Shown: positions 22,697-32,370, numbered from the stretch's first letter. The stretch is DNA of 32,480 nucleotides from Gemmatimonadaceae bacterium (GCA_025930755.1 JAICOJ010000030.1:1-32480), one strand, 5' to 3'. Made by a program: numbers and translations. The notes: generated from the sequence alone by a model not told the origin.

Positions 22697-24676
22697 ATGC
22701 CCCGCCTCACTCGCTCGCAGGTCGTTCAGGGCGCGCTCGGCGCGTTCGCCGCGCTGCTCGTCATCCGCGCCGCGCAGGTTCAGCTCTGGGAAGGACGCGC
22801 CTGGGCCGCGCGCGCCCACAAGCAGCACTACGGCGCGAAAGCGATCCCCGCGCCTCGCGGCGCACTCCTCGATGCCCGCGGCGTTCCCCTCGCGCAGAGT
22901 CGCGAGCTGGTCAAGCTCTCCATTGCGCCGCAGGAAGTGCGCGACCGCCGCCTCCTCGGCAAATCACTCCGCAAGCTCGGCGTGCCCCCGGTGTGGATCG
23001 CCCGCGCGACCGACGCCAAGCGCAAATGGGTCGTGCTGCCGGGACGCTACCTCCCGGTGGACGCCTCGGACGTGACCGCCATGCGCGGCGTGTACACCGA
23101 GGTCGCGATCGACCGGGTCTACGCGCACGGGGAAGCGATGCGTCGCGTCGTGGGGCGCGTCGGTGCCGACGATCAGCCGATCGACGGGCTCGAGCTCGCG
23201 CTCGACTCCTTGCTGCGCGGTCAGGAAGGCACGCTGCTCGTCGCGCGCGATGCTCGCGGGCGACGCGCGAGCTCGTCCGGCGAGTCGGGACGCGCGCCCG
23301 TGGAGGGGCACCAGGTCGTGTTGACGCTGAGCCGCGAGCTTCAGGACATCGCCGAGCGCGCCCTCCGCGATGCGGTGCACCGCATGGGCGCGGCGGGTGG
23401 TGACGTCGTCATTCTCGACCCCCACACCGGAGAGCTGCGGGCGCTCGCGAGTCATCGCACCGACGGCTCGTTCTCCGGCGTGCCCGCACTGAGTGTACCC
23501 TTCGAGCCCGGCTCGACGCTCAAGCCGTTCTTCGCGGCGGCACTCCTCGCGACCGGCCGGGCCACGCCTGACGAGCGCATCGACACGGAAAACGGGGTCT
23601 ACACCCTCGAGGGCCGCACGATCACCGACGTCCACGCCGAAGCGTCGATGACACTCACGGACGTGATCCGATACTCGAGCAACATCGGCATCGCGAAGTT
23701 CACGTCTCGCCTTGCGCCGCGCGAGCAGTACGAGGTGCTGCGCGATCTCGGATTCGGGACACCGACCGGCGTCCCGTTCCCCTCCGAGGCCGGCGGGACG
23801 TTGATGATGCCTGACGAGTGGACACGGATGTCACCCGCCTCGCTCGCGATGGGATACGAGATCGCGGTCACCCCGGTCCAGCTGGCCACCGCGTACGCGG
23901 CCATCGCGAATGGCGGCGAGCTGCTCGAGCCGACGATCGTACGGGAGATTCGCGATCCTGACGGCGGCATTCGCTTCCGCCACGAGCGGCGCGTCGTCCG
24001 GCGCGTGATGAGCGCGGAGATTGCCGGGACGATCCGCAGCATGCTCGTCGGCGCGGTCGAGGAAGGAACGGGCGGCGGGGCCGGACTCGGCAGCTTCTCG
24101 GTGGCGGGCAAGACCGGCACCGCACGCGTGGCGCGCGGCGGCCGGTACGCCGCGAGCGAGTATACGGCGTCGTTCGTCGGCTTCTTCCCGGCCGATGAGC
24201 CACAGTACGTGGTGCTGGTCAAGATCGACCGGCCCACCGGGGCGTACTATGGCGGCCAGACCGCTGCGCCGGTGACGCGCGCCGTGCTCGAGGCCGCGAT
24301 CGCTGCCCGCGACGCCGCGCTCGATCGACGCGCGCTCGCGTCCCGAGAGTCGCTGGAAGCGCTCGCCAGGGCAGGCCCGCATGCGGAGGACCTTGGCGAG
24401 GCTGCCCGCGTGGTCGAAGAGCAGATCCCGCGACACGTCGTCGACCTGCCGCTTGCACGCACCGCTCGCGCGGGTGCGCTCCGGGCAGAGGGGAAGTCGC
24501 CCCGCGCCGTGCCTAACGTCCGCGGGATGCAGCTTCGCGAAGCGGTCCGGACGCTGCATCGCGCGGGCTTTCGCGTGCAGCTGGGCGCCGCGACGGGCGC
24601 GGCATCCGCGACGTGGCCCAATGCCGGCGCCATGCTTCGTGAGGGGTCGCTCGTCAGGCTCGTGAGCGATCGGTGA
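22697..24676 (+). CDS. ftsI: Division transpeptidase FtsI (PBP3-type) with PASTA domain
   Basis: A 659-residue class B penicillin-binding protein that crosslinks septal peptidoglycan. There is an N-terminal membrane anchor (about 8-30), a PBP dimer domain (IPAPRGALLDARGVPLAQS at about 50), and a transpeptidase domain with catalytic Ser273 in PGSTLKPF, SSN at 327-329 and KTG at 472-474. A C-terminal extension, about 505-595, leads to one PASTA-like module (VPNVRGMQLREAVRTLHRAG, about 602-655). PASTA domains occur in Gram-positive PBP2x and some other phyla and bind muropeptide or other wall parts; they are absent from E. coli FtsI. It starts immediately after the ftsL stop. Confidence 0.94.
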   Translation: MPRLTRSQVVQGALGAFAALLVIRAAQVQLWEGRAWAARAHKQHYGAKAIPAPRGALLDARGVPLAQSRELVKLSIAPQEVRDRRLLGKSLRKLGVPPVWIARATDAKRKWVVLPGRYLPVDASDVTAMRGVYTEVAIDRVYAHGEAMRRVVGRVGADDQPIDGLELALDSLLRGQEGTLLVARDARGRRASSSGESGRAPVEGHQVVLTLSRELQDIAERALRDAVHRMGAAGGDVVILDPHTGELRALASHRTDGSFSGVPALSVPFEPGSTLKPFFAAALLATGRATPDERIDTENGVYTLEGRTITDVHAEASMTLTDVIRYSSNIGIAKFTSRLAPREQYEVLRDLGFGTPTGVPFPSEAGGTLMMPDEWTRMSPASLAMGYEIAVTPVQLATAYAAIANGGELLEPTIVREIRDPDGGIRFRHERRVVRRVMSAEIAGTIRSMLVGAVEEGTGGGAGLGSFSVAGKTGTARVARGGRYAASEYTASFVGFFPADEPQYVVLVKIDRPTGAYYGGQTAAPVTRAVLEAAIAARDAALDRRALASRESLEALARAGPHAEDLGEAARVVEEQIPRHVVDLPLARTARAGALRAEGKSPRAVPNVRGMQLREAVRTLHRAGFRVQLGAATGAASATWPNAGAMLREGSLVRLVSDR

Positions 24677-26190
24677 TGTCGGTTGCCGGCGCCGAGGGCG
24701 TCGAGGCCACGGCGCTCGCCCCAATCGTCGAGGCGCTGCGGCGCGCCGAGCTGCTACTGTCCGTCGAAGGCACTCTGCCGCCCACTGTGACGGACATCGT
24801 CGACGACTCGCGCACCGTGCGCCCCGGCGCGCTGTTCGTGGCCGTGCGCGGCACGGAGCGCGATGGACACGACTATCTCGCGCACGCGCAGCAGCGCGGC
24901 GCCACCGCCGCCGTGGTCGAGGACGCGGCCCGCGCACCACTCCCGGCGATCGTGGTCCGCGACGGGCGTCGCGCCGCGGCATTCGCCGCCGCCGCCTTTT
25001 TCGGCGACCCCTCGAGCCGCATTCGTGCGATTGCCGTGACGGGTACGAACGGAAAGACGACGACCGTCGGAATGCTCCGCCACCTCCTCGACGAGCCGGG
25101 TGCCCCGAGCGCATCGATCGGAACCATCGGCGTGCTGGTCGGCAGCGCTGGCGTTCCGCTCGAAGGGGGGGCGGGGCTCACAACGCCCGGACCCATCGAG
25201 CTGCAGCGGGTTCTGCGGACACTCAGCGGCCGGGGGGTGCGCACCGTCGCCATGGAGGTGTCGTCCCATTCCCTGGAGCAGCGCCGCATCGAAGGCATGC
25301 GCTTCGAGACCGCGGTCTTCACCAACCTGACGCGCGATCATCTCGACTATCATGGGACCATGGAGCTGTACTTCGACGCCAAGGCGCGCCTCATCTCACA
25401 CCTGTCGGCGAACGGCGTCGCGGTCGTGAATGCCGACGATGTTGCGTGGACCGCGTTGCCAGCCGCGCCGCGCCGCCTGCGCTTCGGCTCGCGAGGTCAG
25501 GGCGCCGAAGTCTGGGCGGATGACGTGCGGTACACGCCCCGCGGGAGCGCGTGGACGCTCGTCGTCGAGCCGTCGAAGGTGACTGGCCGCACCGCTCAGC
25601 GCGCGCAGGTCACGCTGCCGTTGATCGGGGACTTCAACGTCATGAATGCCCTCGGCGCGGCGGCAGCGGCTATCGCGACGGGCCTGTCGGTGGATGAAGT
25701 GGCGCGGCGCCTCGCCACGCTCCCACAGGTTCCCGGCCGGTTGGAGATCGTCCTCGAGCATCCAACCGTGCTGCGCGACTACGCGCACACGCCGGATGCG
25801 CTCGAGCGCGCCTTGCACGCCGTGCGGCCGTTCGTGCAGGGTCGGCTCACCGTGGTCTTCGGGTGCGGCGGCGATCGGGATCGCGGCAAGCGACCCGTCA
25901 TGGGCGGAATCGCCGAGCGTCTGGCGGATCTCGTGATCCTCACCAGTGACAACCCGCGCACGGAGGACCCGGAAAGCATTCTCGACGAAATCGAGACCGG
26001 AATGCAGAAAAGGCACGAGCGCATCGAGGATCGCCGCGAGGCGATTGCGCGCGCGCTCGCGAGCGCATCACCGAAGGACGTGATCCTGTTGGCGGGGAAG
26101 GGGCACGAAACGTATCAGATTCGCGGGACGGCTCGCTTGCCGTTCGATGAGCGCGAGATCGTGCGCGAGCTCGCCGGATCGCCGACGTGA
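24676..26190 (+). CDS. murE: UDP-MurNAc-tripeptide ligase MurE (meso-DAP type)
   Basis: About 504 residues. It adds the third amino acid to UDP-MurNAc-L-Ala-D-Glu. The ATP loop is VTGTNGKTTTVG; TTPGPIELQRVL, EVSSHSLEQRRI and TNLTRDHLDYHGTMELYFDAKARL (with the lysine that is carbamylated in the family) are present. The specificity motif is DNPR (SDNPRTEDPESI), which marks meso-diaminopimelate rather than lysine; AGKGHETYQ is near the end. Two starts are possible: GTG 24673 (GTGA overlap with ftsI) and ATG 24676 (one-base overlap); they differ by one residue. murF overlaps by GTGA. Confidence 0.95.
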   Translation: MSVAGAEGVEATALAPIVEALRRAELLLSVEGTLPPTVTDIVDDSRTVRPGALFVAVRGTERDGHDYLAHAQQRGATAAVVEDAARAPLPAIVVRDGRRAAAFAAAAFFGDPSSRIRAIAVTGTNGKTTTVGMLRHLLDEPGAPSASIGTIGVLVGSAGVPLEGGAGLTTPGPIELQRVLRTLSGRGVRTVAMEVSSHSLEQRRIEGMRFETAVFTNLTRDHLDYHGTMELYFDAKARLISHLSANGVAVVNADDVAWTALPAAPRRLRFGSRGQGAEVWADDVRYTPRGSAWTLVVEPSKVTGRTAQRAQVTLPLIGDFNVMNALGAAAAAIATGLSVDEVARRLATLPQVPGRLEIVLEHPTVLRDYAHTPDALERALHAVRPFVQGRLTVVFGCGGDRDRGKRPVMGGIAERLADLVILTSDNPRTEDPESILDEIETGMQKRHERIEDRREAIARALASASPKDVILLAGKGHETYQIRGTARLPFDEREIVRELAGSPT

Positions 26191-27566
26191 CCGCGTCGTT
26201 CTGGACGCTCGACCGCGTCGCCGCCGCCATGGCGGACGCGTTTCCCGCCCAGCACGCGCGGACCCAGTGGCCCCGCGGCGCGACGACGCTCCGTGGCGTG
26301 TCGACCGACACGCGAAACATCACGGCGGGCGATCTGTTCGTCGCCCTCGCCGGCGAGCGCTTCGACGCGCATGATTTTCTCTCCGAGGCGGTCGCGAAAG
26401 GTGCATCAGCGCTCGTCGTCTCGCGGCCGGAGCGGACTGGCGGGCTCGGTGTCCCGATCTTCGCGGTTCCCGATACCACGGTGGCGCTCGGCGCTCTCGC
26501 CCGCTTTCGACGGCGCGCATGGGGGAAGCCGCTCGCGGCGATCACGGGCACCAACGGCAAGACGAGCACGAAGGATCTCACCCGGGCCGCGCTCGGTGCC
26601 GCGCTGGACGTGCACGCGACGACCGGGAACCTGAACAACCGCATCGGCGTCCCGCTCACGCTGCTCGCGCTGCGCGATGAGGCAGACATCGCCGTCTGTG
26701 AGATGGGGATGAGCATCCCAGGCGAGATCGCCGCACTGCGCGCGATCGCCGAGCCGGACATCGCCGTCGTGACGTCGGTGGCCGAGGGTCATCTCGAGGG
26801 GCTGGGGAGCGTCGAGGGCGTGATGCGGGAAAAGGTCTCGATCTTCGACGGTGTGGGGGTCGGGGTCGTCCCCGCCGCGCAGCCCGAGATCGCCGCAGCG
26901 GCGAAAGGCCGCGCGCGCCGGCTGGTCGTCGCGGGTCTCGAGTCCGGCGATCTTCACGCCGACGAGTGGACCGTCGAGGAGGATGGTCTCGGTCGCCTCA
27001 CCGTACGGGGCGTCACGGTTCGGCCCCCTCTTCGTGGTTTCCACAACCTCCGCAATACCATGCTCGCGCTCGCCGTCGCGCAGGAGTGCGGTGTGTCGCT
27101 CGAGCAGGCTGCTGAGGGTATCGCCGCGATGCCGGTTCCGTCGATGCGTCTCGCCTGGGAGAAGCTCGGCAGCGCGACATTGATCAACGACGCGTACAAC
27201 GCCAATCCCGGATCGATGCGCGCCGCACTCGAGCTGCTGGATTCAGTCGGGGGCGGCCGCCAACGGGTCGCGGTGCTGGGAGGAATGCGCGAGCTGGGCG
27301 CCCACGCCGACCGGCTGCACGCGGAGATTGCCGATCGGGCCCTTCAGTCGTCCATCGAAGTCGTGGCCGGCGTGGGGGAGATGGGCGACGCGTTGCGTCG
27401 CGCGGGACGGGACGATGCGCGGGTGGTGGCCGCGCCGGACATCGAGGAGCTGTGGCAGTCGCTGGCGCCACGACTCTCACGCGATGCGGTGATCCTCCTC
27501 AAGGCGTCGCGGGGCGTGCGGCTCGAACGACTCGTCCCTCATCTCACGGCCTGGGCCAACGGCTAG
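26187..27566 (+). CDS. murF: UDP-MurNAc-tripeptide-D-Ala-D-Ala ligase MurF
   Basis: A 459-residue Mur ligase that adds D-Ala-D-Ala. Features: GVSTDTRNITAGDLFVALAG in the N-terminal domain, ATP loop ITGTNGKTSTKDL, NLNNRIGVPLTLL and EMGMSIPGEIAAL (both MurF signatures), NPGSMRAALELL, and VLGGMRELGAHADRLH in the C-terminal domain. The start is GTG 26187, overlapping the murE stop; an ATG start would be far inside. mraY begins on the last base of its TAG. Identity is firm. Confidence 0.95.
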   Translation: MTASFWTLDRVAAAMADAFPAQHARTQWPRGATTLRGVSTDTRNITAGDLFVALAGERFDAHDFLSEAVAKGASALVVSRPERTGGLGVPIFAVPDTTVALGALARFRRRAWGKPLAAITGTNGKTSTKDLTRAALGAALDVHATTGNLNNRIGVPLTLLALRDEADIAVCEMGMSIPGEIAALRAIAEPDIAVVTSVAEGHLEGLGSVEGVMREKVSIFDGVGVGVVPAAQPEIAAAAKGRARRLVVAGLESGDLHADEWTVEEDGLGRLTVRGVTVRPPLRGFHNLRNTMLALAVAQECGVSLEQAAEGIAAMPVPSMRLAWEKLGSATLINDAYNANPGSMRAALELLDSVGGGRQRVAVLGGMRELGAHADRLHAEIADRALQSSIEVVAGVGEMGDALRRAGRDDARVVAAPDIEELWQSLAPRLSRDAVILLKASRGVRLERLVPHLTAWANG

Positions 27567-28699
27567 TGCTCTACCATTTCCTCACCCCGCTCACCGAATA
27601 CTGGGGCGCGCTGCGCCTCTTCAATTACATCACCTTCCGCGCGGCAGGCGCGGTGGTGACGGCGATCGTGATGGCGTTTCTGGTCGGACCGCCGATCATT
27701 CGCCGGCTGCGCGGGATGCAGATTCATCAGGTCATCCGCGAGGGCACCCCCGATTCACACCAGGAGAAGAAGAGCACGCCCACGATGGGCGGTCTGATCA
27801 TTCTTCTCGCCGCCATCGTGCCGACGATCCTCTGGGCGCGGCTGACCAATCGCTACGTGTGGCTGGCGCTCTTCGTCACGGCGTGGATGGGCGGGATCGG
27901 GTTCCTCGATGATTACCTCAAGCTCAAGCAGAAGCGGGAAGGGAAAAAGAACGAGGGACTGGTCGAGCGGTACAAGCTCATCGGGCAGCTCTCGCTCGGC
28001 GCCATTCTGGGTGTGTATCTCTGGCTGTTTCCGCTCTCGACACTCCCCGGGGCCTCCACGACGCTCCCGTTCTACAAGTACATCCTGATCGTGCCCTGGT
28101 TCGCGTGGATGTACGTCCCCTTCGTGGCGTTCATCCTGACGGGAACGAGCAACGCCGTGAATCTCACCGACGGGCTCGACGGGCTCGCCTCCGGGCTCGT
28201 CGCGATCGCTGCCGGGACGTTCGCGCTCTTCGCGTATCTCATCGGCCGAATCGATGCCAGCCAGTACCTCGGGATCTACTACCTGCGCGGCGCAGGGGAG
28301 CTCACCGTCTTTTGCGTGGCGCTCTTCGGGGCGTGCGTCGGGTTCCTCTGGTACAACGCCAAGCCGGCGCAGGTCTTCATGGGCGACACGGGCGCGCTCG
28401 CCCTGGGCGGCGCGCTCGGCGCCGTCGCAATCCTTCTCAAGTCGGAGTTTCTGCTGCTCCTCATCGGCGGCGTGTTCGTGGCGGAGACCTTGTCGGTGAT
28501 CGTGCAGCGCTCCGTGTTCAAGTATCGGAAGCGCCGCCATGGGGTCGAGTATGCGCGACAGCATCGCGTATTTCTCCGAGCGCCGCTGCACCATCACTTC
28601 GAGATGCTGGGATGGCCGGAGACGCAGGTGGTCGTGCGGTTCTGGATCCTCGGCATCTTTTGCGCGTTCATCGCCCTGAGCACGCTGAAGCTGCGATGA
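27566..28699 (+). CDS. mraY: Phospho-MurNAc-pentapeptide translocase MraY
   Basis: A 377-residue integral membrane enzyme that moves phospho-MurNAc-pentapeptide to undecaprenyl phosphate, making lipid I. Motifs: KKSTPTMGGL, FLDDYLKLKQ, TSNAVNLTDGLDGLASGL, NAKPAQVFMGDTGALALGG and the C-terminal APLHHHFEMLGWPE, all with their active-site acids and histidines. About ten hydrophobic helices are visible. I use GTG 27566 (VLYHFLTPLTEYW), which matches the family N-terminus and shares one base with the murF stop; the frame remains open to 27452 only as a shadow of murF. murD overlaps by ATGA. Confidence 0.96.
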   Translation: MLYHFLTPLTEYWGALRLFNYITFRAAGAVVTAIVMAFLVGPPIIRRLRGMQIHQVIREGTPDSHQEKKSTPTMGGLIILLAAIVPTILWARLTNRYVWLALFVTAWMGGIGFLDDYLKLKQKREGKKNEGLVERYKLIGQLSLGAILGVYLWLFPLSTLPGASTTLPFYKYILIVPWFAWMYVPFVAFILTGTSNAVNLTDGLDGLASGLVAIAAGTFALFAYLIGRIDASQYLGIYYLRGAGELTVFCVALFGACVGFLWYNAKPAQVFMGDTGALALGGALGAVAILLKSEFLLLLIGGVFVAETLSVIVQRSVFKYRKRRHGVEYARQHRVFLRAPLHHHFEMLGWPETQVVVRFWILGIFCAFIALSTLKLR

Positions 28700-30078
28700 T
28701 CACGCTGCCGGAGAAGTGGCGAAGCGGGGAGATCGCGATCATCGGGCTCGGGAAGAGTGGTGTGGCCGCCGCCCGGCTGTTGAGGCGCGAAGGCCTGCGC
28801 GTGTACGCGTCCGACTCGGCGTCGTCGGATGGCGTGCGCGAAGGGGCGAAAGCGCTCCGCGCCGAAGGAGCCGATGCCGACATCGGATCGCACGACCTCG
28901 AGCGCATCTCACGTGCCTCACTCGTGGTGGCCAGTCCGGGTGTGCCGCCCGATGCGAGCGCGCTCGAGCGCGCCCATGAGGCGCGGGTGCCCGTCGTCAG
29001 CGAGATCGAGATCGCGCTCCGCGCACTCCCGGAAGCGAAGGTCATTGCCGTCACCGGTACGAATGGGAAGACGACCACGACGGCGCTCGTCGGACACCTG
29101 CTGCGCGCGATCGGCCTGGATGCGATCGACGCCGGCAATATTGGAACGCCCCTCGCCGCCGTTGCGATGGAGCGTAAGCCTCCGCGGTGGATCGCGCTCG
29201 AGCTCTCGTCGTTTCAGCTGCACGACACGCCTGGCATTGCGCCGACGGTCGGGGTACTGACGAACCTCGCGCCCGACCATCTCGACCGCTACGCGACCGT
29301 CGAGGAGTATTACGCCGACAAGAAGCTCCTCTTTCGCAACGCGAAGACGATCTCCCGATGGGTGGTGAACGGGGACGATCGCGCGGCGATCGACCTCGCG
29401 CGCGAGGCGGTCGGCACGCACAAGCACTTCTCGCTCCGGCAGCCCGATGCGGATGCCACGTACGACCGCGAGAACGACATGCTGGTCGTGGGCGGGTCGC
29501 CCCTGCTCCCGCGCCGAGAGCTGAACCTGTTCGGCGATCACAACGTGGCCAATGCGCTGGCGGCCTCGCTCGCCGTGATGATCGCGGACAAGGGAAACGC
29601 GACGCCGGAAGCGCGCGCGCGGATCGGCGATGGACTGCGAACGTTCCATGCGCTCAAGCATCGGCTCGAGATTGCCGGGGAATCGAATGGCGTCATGTGG
29701 ATCAATGACTCGAAGGCCACCAACGTCAGCTCGACCCTCGTCGCGATTCAGGGGATGACTCGCCCCACGATCCTCCTGCTCGGAGGCCGTCACAAAGGCG
29801 AGCCGTATCGCGCGCTGGTCGAGCCGCTGCGACGGAACGGCAAGGCGGTGGTGGCGTACGGTGAGGCGGCACCGATCATCGAGCAGGACCTTCGCGGTGT
29901 CGTTCCGCTGGAGCGACTCGGATCCGATTTCGATGAAGTGATCGCGCGGGCGCGGGCACTCGCGTCACCCGGCGACGTCGTGCTGTTGTCACCGGCGTGC
30001 TCGAGCTACGACATGTTCAAGAATTACGAGGAGCGCGGCGCGACGTTCAAGCGCCTCGCGGTTGGAGGGAGACAATAA
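28696..30078 (+). CDS. murD: UDP-MurNAc-L-alanine:D-glutamate ligase MurD
   Basis: A 460-residue Mur ligase. The N-terminal Rossmann-like domain has IIGLGKSGVAAARLL; the ATP loop is VTGTNGKTTTTALVG; NIGTPL, ELSSFQLHDT and TNLAPDHLDRYATVEEYYADK (with the carbamylated-Lys position) identify MurD rather than MurE/F. NDSKATNVSSTLVAIQ and SPACSSYDMFKNYEERG are C-terminal MurD motifs. The start at ATG 28696 overlaps the mraY stop (ATGA); longer readings of this frame shadow mraY. ftsW follows one base after the TAA. Confidence 0.95.
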   Translation: MITLPEKWRSGEIAIIGLGKSGVAAARLLRREGLRVYASDSASSDGVREGAKALRAEGADADIGSHDLERISRASLVVASPGVPPDASALERAHEARVPVVSEIEIALRALPEAKVIAVTGTNGKTTTTALVGHLLRAIGLDAIDAGNIGTPLAAVAMERKPPRWIALELSSFQLHDTPGIAPTVGVLTNLAPDHLDRYATVEEYYADKKLLFRNAKTISRWVVNGDDRAAIDLAREAVGTHKHFSLRQPDADATYDRENDMLVVGGSPLLPRRELNLFGDHNVANALAASLAVMIADKGNATPEARARIGDGLRTFHALKHRLEIAGESNGVMWINDSKATNVSSTLVAIQGMTRPTILLLGGRHKGEPYRALVEPLRRNGKAVVAYGEAAPIIEQDLRGVVPLERLGSDFDEVIARARALASPGDVVLLSPACSSYDMFKNYEERGATFKRLAVGGRQ

Positions 30079-30079
30079 A

Positions 30080-31267
30080 ATGGGAGCGGTTGCGATCGCC
30101 CACGAGCGCACGCGTTGGCGGATGAGCGTGGAGGCCCGGGCACTGGTGCTCGTGACGGCGGTTCTGGTGGCGTTCGGGCTGGTGGTGCTGTACAGCTCGA
30201 GCGCCGTACTCGCGATCCAGGAGGGCCACTCCAGCGCGCACTATCTCGTGCGACAGCTCATCGGCGCCCTCGCGGGCTGCGTCATTTTCGCCGTCGCCGC
30301 CAAGATCGACGCGGAGAAGTGGCGCACCTGGGCGTGGCCGCTCATGGGACTCAGCATCCTGCTGCTCGTCGTGCTCATTCTGCCGTTCACGGGCGCGATC
30401 GCGCCGCGACTCAACGGCTCGCGCCGGTGGCTGACGCTGGGCTTGACGGTGCAACCCTCCGAGCTCGCGAAGCTGGCGGTCGTCGTCTGGACGGCCATGC
30501 TCGTGGTGAAAAAGGGCGACAAGATGCGTCGCCTCACCAAAGGCCTGCTGCCATTCCTTCTCGTCGTCGGCGTGCTCGATCTGCTGGTCATCCTCGAGCC
30601 CGATCTCTCCATGGCCATGACGTTCACCGTGCTCATGGGAATCGTCCTGTTCGCGGGAGGCGTGCGCATCGGGCATTTCGTCGTGCTCGGTGTCCTCGCG
30701 ATTCCGATCCTGTGGCGTGAGATGGAACGCGTCCAGTACGCACTGCTCCGCCTGACGAGCTTTCTCGATCCCGGCGCCGCCCCCGCGGAAGCCCACTATC
30801 AGCTCCGGCAGTCGCTCATCGCGGTTGGGTCGGGCCGTCTCTTCGGAGTCGGCTATGGCGAGGGCCGACAACAGACGGGCTTCCTGCCGTATCCCTTCAA
30901 CGACTTCATTGCGAGCAACGTCGGCGAGGAGTGGGGCTTCCTTGGGCTGGTGGTGCTCGTCGCCGGCTTCACGCTCTACGGCGTGCTCGGATTTCGCATC
31001 GCGACCATGGCACGGACGAAGTTCCAACAGCTGCTCGCGCTCGGGCTCACCGCTACGACGGTGCTCACGGCGTACCTCCATATCGGCGTGGTCATCGGGC
31101 TGCTGCCGACGACCGGCCTGACGCTGCCGTTCTTCAGTTACGGTCGCTCGAACCTCCTCCTGTCGTTCCTCATCACGGGAATTCTCGTCAACATCGCCAG
31201 TCGGCACGAGCGCGTCGTCGGCGCGACGGCGAGCGATCCGGTGACGCTCGCGCACGCGCGCGCATGA
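30080..31267 (+). CDS. ftsW: Septal peptidoglycan polymerase FtsW
   Basis: A 395-residue SEDS-family glycosyltransferase that polymerises lipid II at the septum with FtsI. About ten transmembrane helices are visible. Family motifs include LVVLYSSSAV in helix 1, NGSRRWLTLG then VQPSELAKLAVVVW, LEPDLSMAMTF (with the SEDS acidic loop), YQLRQSLIAVGSG, FLPYPFNDFIASNVGEEWGF and GLLPTTGLTLPFFSYGRSNLL. ATG 30080 has a good ribosome-binding site (GGAGGGAG, 30064-30071). The six-residue-longer start at 30062 would lie before that site. murG overlaps by ATGA. Confidence 0.95.
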   Translation: MGAVAIAHERTRWRMSVEARALVLVTAVLVAFGLVVLYSSSAVLAIQEGHSSAHYLVRQLIGALAGCVIFAVAAKIDAEKWRTWAWPLMGLSILLLVVLILPFTGAIAPRLNGSRRWLTLGLTVQPSELAKLAVVVWTAMLVVKKGDKMRRLTKGLLPFLLVVGVLDLLVILEPDLSMAMTFTVLMGIVLFAGGVRIGHFVVLGVLAIPILWREMERVQYALLRLTSFLDPGAAPAEAHYQLRQSLIAVGSGRLFGVGYGEGRQQTGFLPYPFNDFIASNVGEEWGFLGLVVLVAGFTLYGVLGFRIATMARTKFQQLLALGLTATTVLTAYLHIGVVIGLLPTTGLTLPFFSYGRSNLLLSFLITGILVNIASRHERVVGATASDPVTLAHARA

Positions 31268-32370
31268 GGATTCTGTTCGCGGGCGGCGGGACCGGCGGGC
31301 ACCTCTACCCGGGACTCGCGATCGCTCGCGCGGTGCAACGGCTCGACCCTGACGCGCGCCCCTACTTCGTGGGGGCGCGTCGTGGCATCGAGCGGGATGT
31401 GCTGCCCGCGTCCGGATTCCCGCACCGGTTGCTCGATCTCCATCCGCTCTATCGCAGTCGCCCCTGGCAGAACTGGCGCACGCTCGTCGGATTCGCCAGC
31501 GCATGGCGCGAGATCGGGGCGCTGGCGCGCGAGGAACGGCCCGCGGTCATCGTTGGCACCGGGGGCTACGCAGCCGCCGCCACCTGCGCGTGGGGCGCGG
31601 CGCATGGAGTCGCGGTGGCTCTGCAGGAGCAGAATTCCTTCGCCGGGATCACCGCCCGCCTCATCGCGCGCGTCGCGCGCGAGATCTACCTCGGGTACGG
31701 CGAGGCAGCGCGCTCCCTGAGCCCTCGTCGCGGCGCATGGATGGAGGAGACGGGAAATCCCATCGAGCCGCCGCCGACTCCACGACCCCCGCGTGACACC
31801 GCGCGGCGCGCGTGGGACTTTCCCGCGTCCGCGCGCGTGTTGCTCATCACCGGTGGCAGCCAGGGAGCGCGCATGCTCAATGAAGTCGTCGGCGCGTGGA
31901 TCGCCGGCGGCCTGCCCAACGGCCTGCACGTCATCTGGGCGACGGGAAAGGCAGCGTTCCACGACTACGCGAAGCTCGAGTCATCGCGTGTGCGCGTTCG
32001 TCCGTATCTCTCCCCCATCGCCGACGCATATGCCGCCAGTGATGTCGCGGTCACCCGCGCGGGGGCGTTGACACTGGCGGAGCTCTGTGCGTGGGGCATT
32101 CCGGGCATTCTCGTCCCGCTGCCGACCGCTGCCGCGGATCACCAGACCGCGAACGCGCGCGCGCTCGTCGGCTCCGGTGCCGCCCGTGAGCTCCCGCAGC
32201 GTGAGTTGAACGTCGAGCGTCTCGATCGCGAGGTGCGTTCGCTGGTAGGTGACGCCGCGCGGCTCGAGGCGATGACGCGGGCGGCGCTCGCGCGCGGCCG
32301 TCCCGAGGCCGCGGAGACGATCGCCAGCCGCGTGCTTGCCCTCGCTCGTAGCTCGTCGGCGCGCGCCTGA
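31264..32370 (+). CDS. murG: Lipid II synthase MurG
   Basis: A 368-residue GT28 glycosyltransferase that adds GlcNAc to lipid I at the inner face of the membrane. The glycine-rich start is ILFAGGGTGGHLYPGLAIA; VGTGGYAAAATCAWGAA, ALQEQNSFAGITARLIA, ITGGSQGARMLNEVV, and VTRAGALTLAELCAWGIPGILVPLPTA with DHQTANARAL are MurG signatures, including the donor-binding Glu. A Pro-rich stretch (PPPTPRPPRD) links the two lobes. It overlaps ftsW by ATGA. It is the last gene seen; murC, which often follows, would have to lie beyond the window end. Confidence 0.95.
   Translation: MRILFAGGGTGGHLYPGLAIARAVQRLDPDARPYFVGARRGIERDVLPASGFPHRLLDLHPLYRSRPWQNWRTLVGFASAWREIGALAREERPAVIVGTGGYAAAATCAWGAAHGVAVALQEQNSFAGITARLIARVAREIYLGYGEAARSLSPRRGAWMEETGNPIEPPPTPRPPRDTARRAWDFPASARVLLITGGSQGARMLNEVVGAWIAGGLPNGLHVIWATGKAAFHDYAKLESSRVRVRPYLSPIADAYAASDVAVTRAGALTLAELCAWGIPGILVPLPTAAADHQTANARALVGSGAARELPQRELNVERLDREVRSLVGDAARLEAMTRAALARGRPEAAETIASRVLALARSSSARA

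Noticed and set aside
28105-28695. Long upstream extension of the murD frame
   Set aside because: It shadows mraY and is Arg-rich; ATG 28696 gives the normal MurD N-terminus. The same reasoning removes the 30931-31263 extension of murG and the 27452-27565 extension of mraY.
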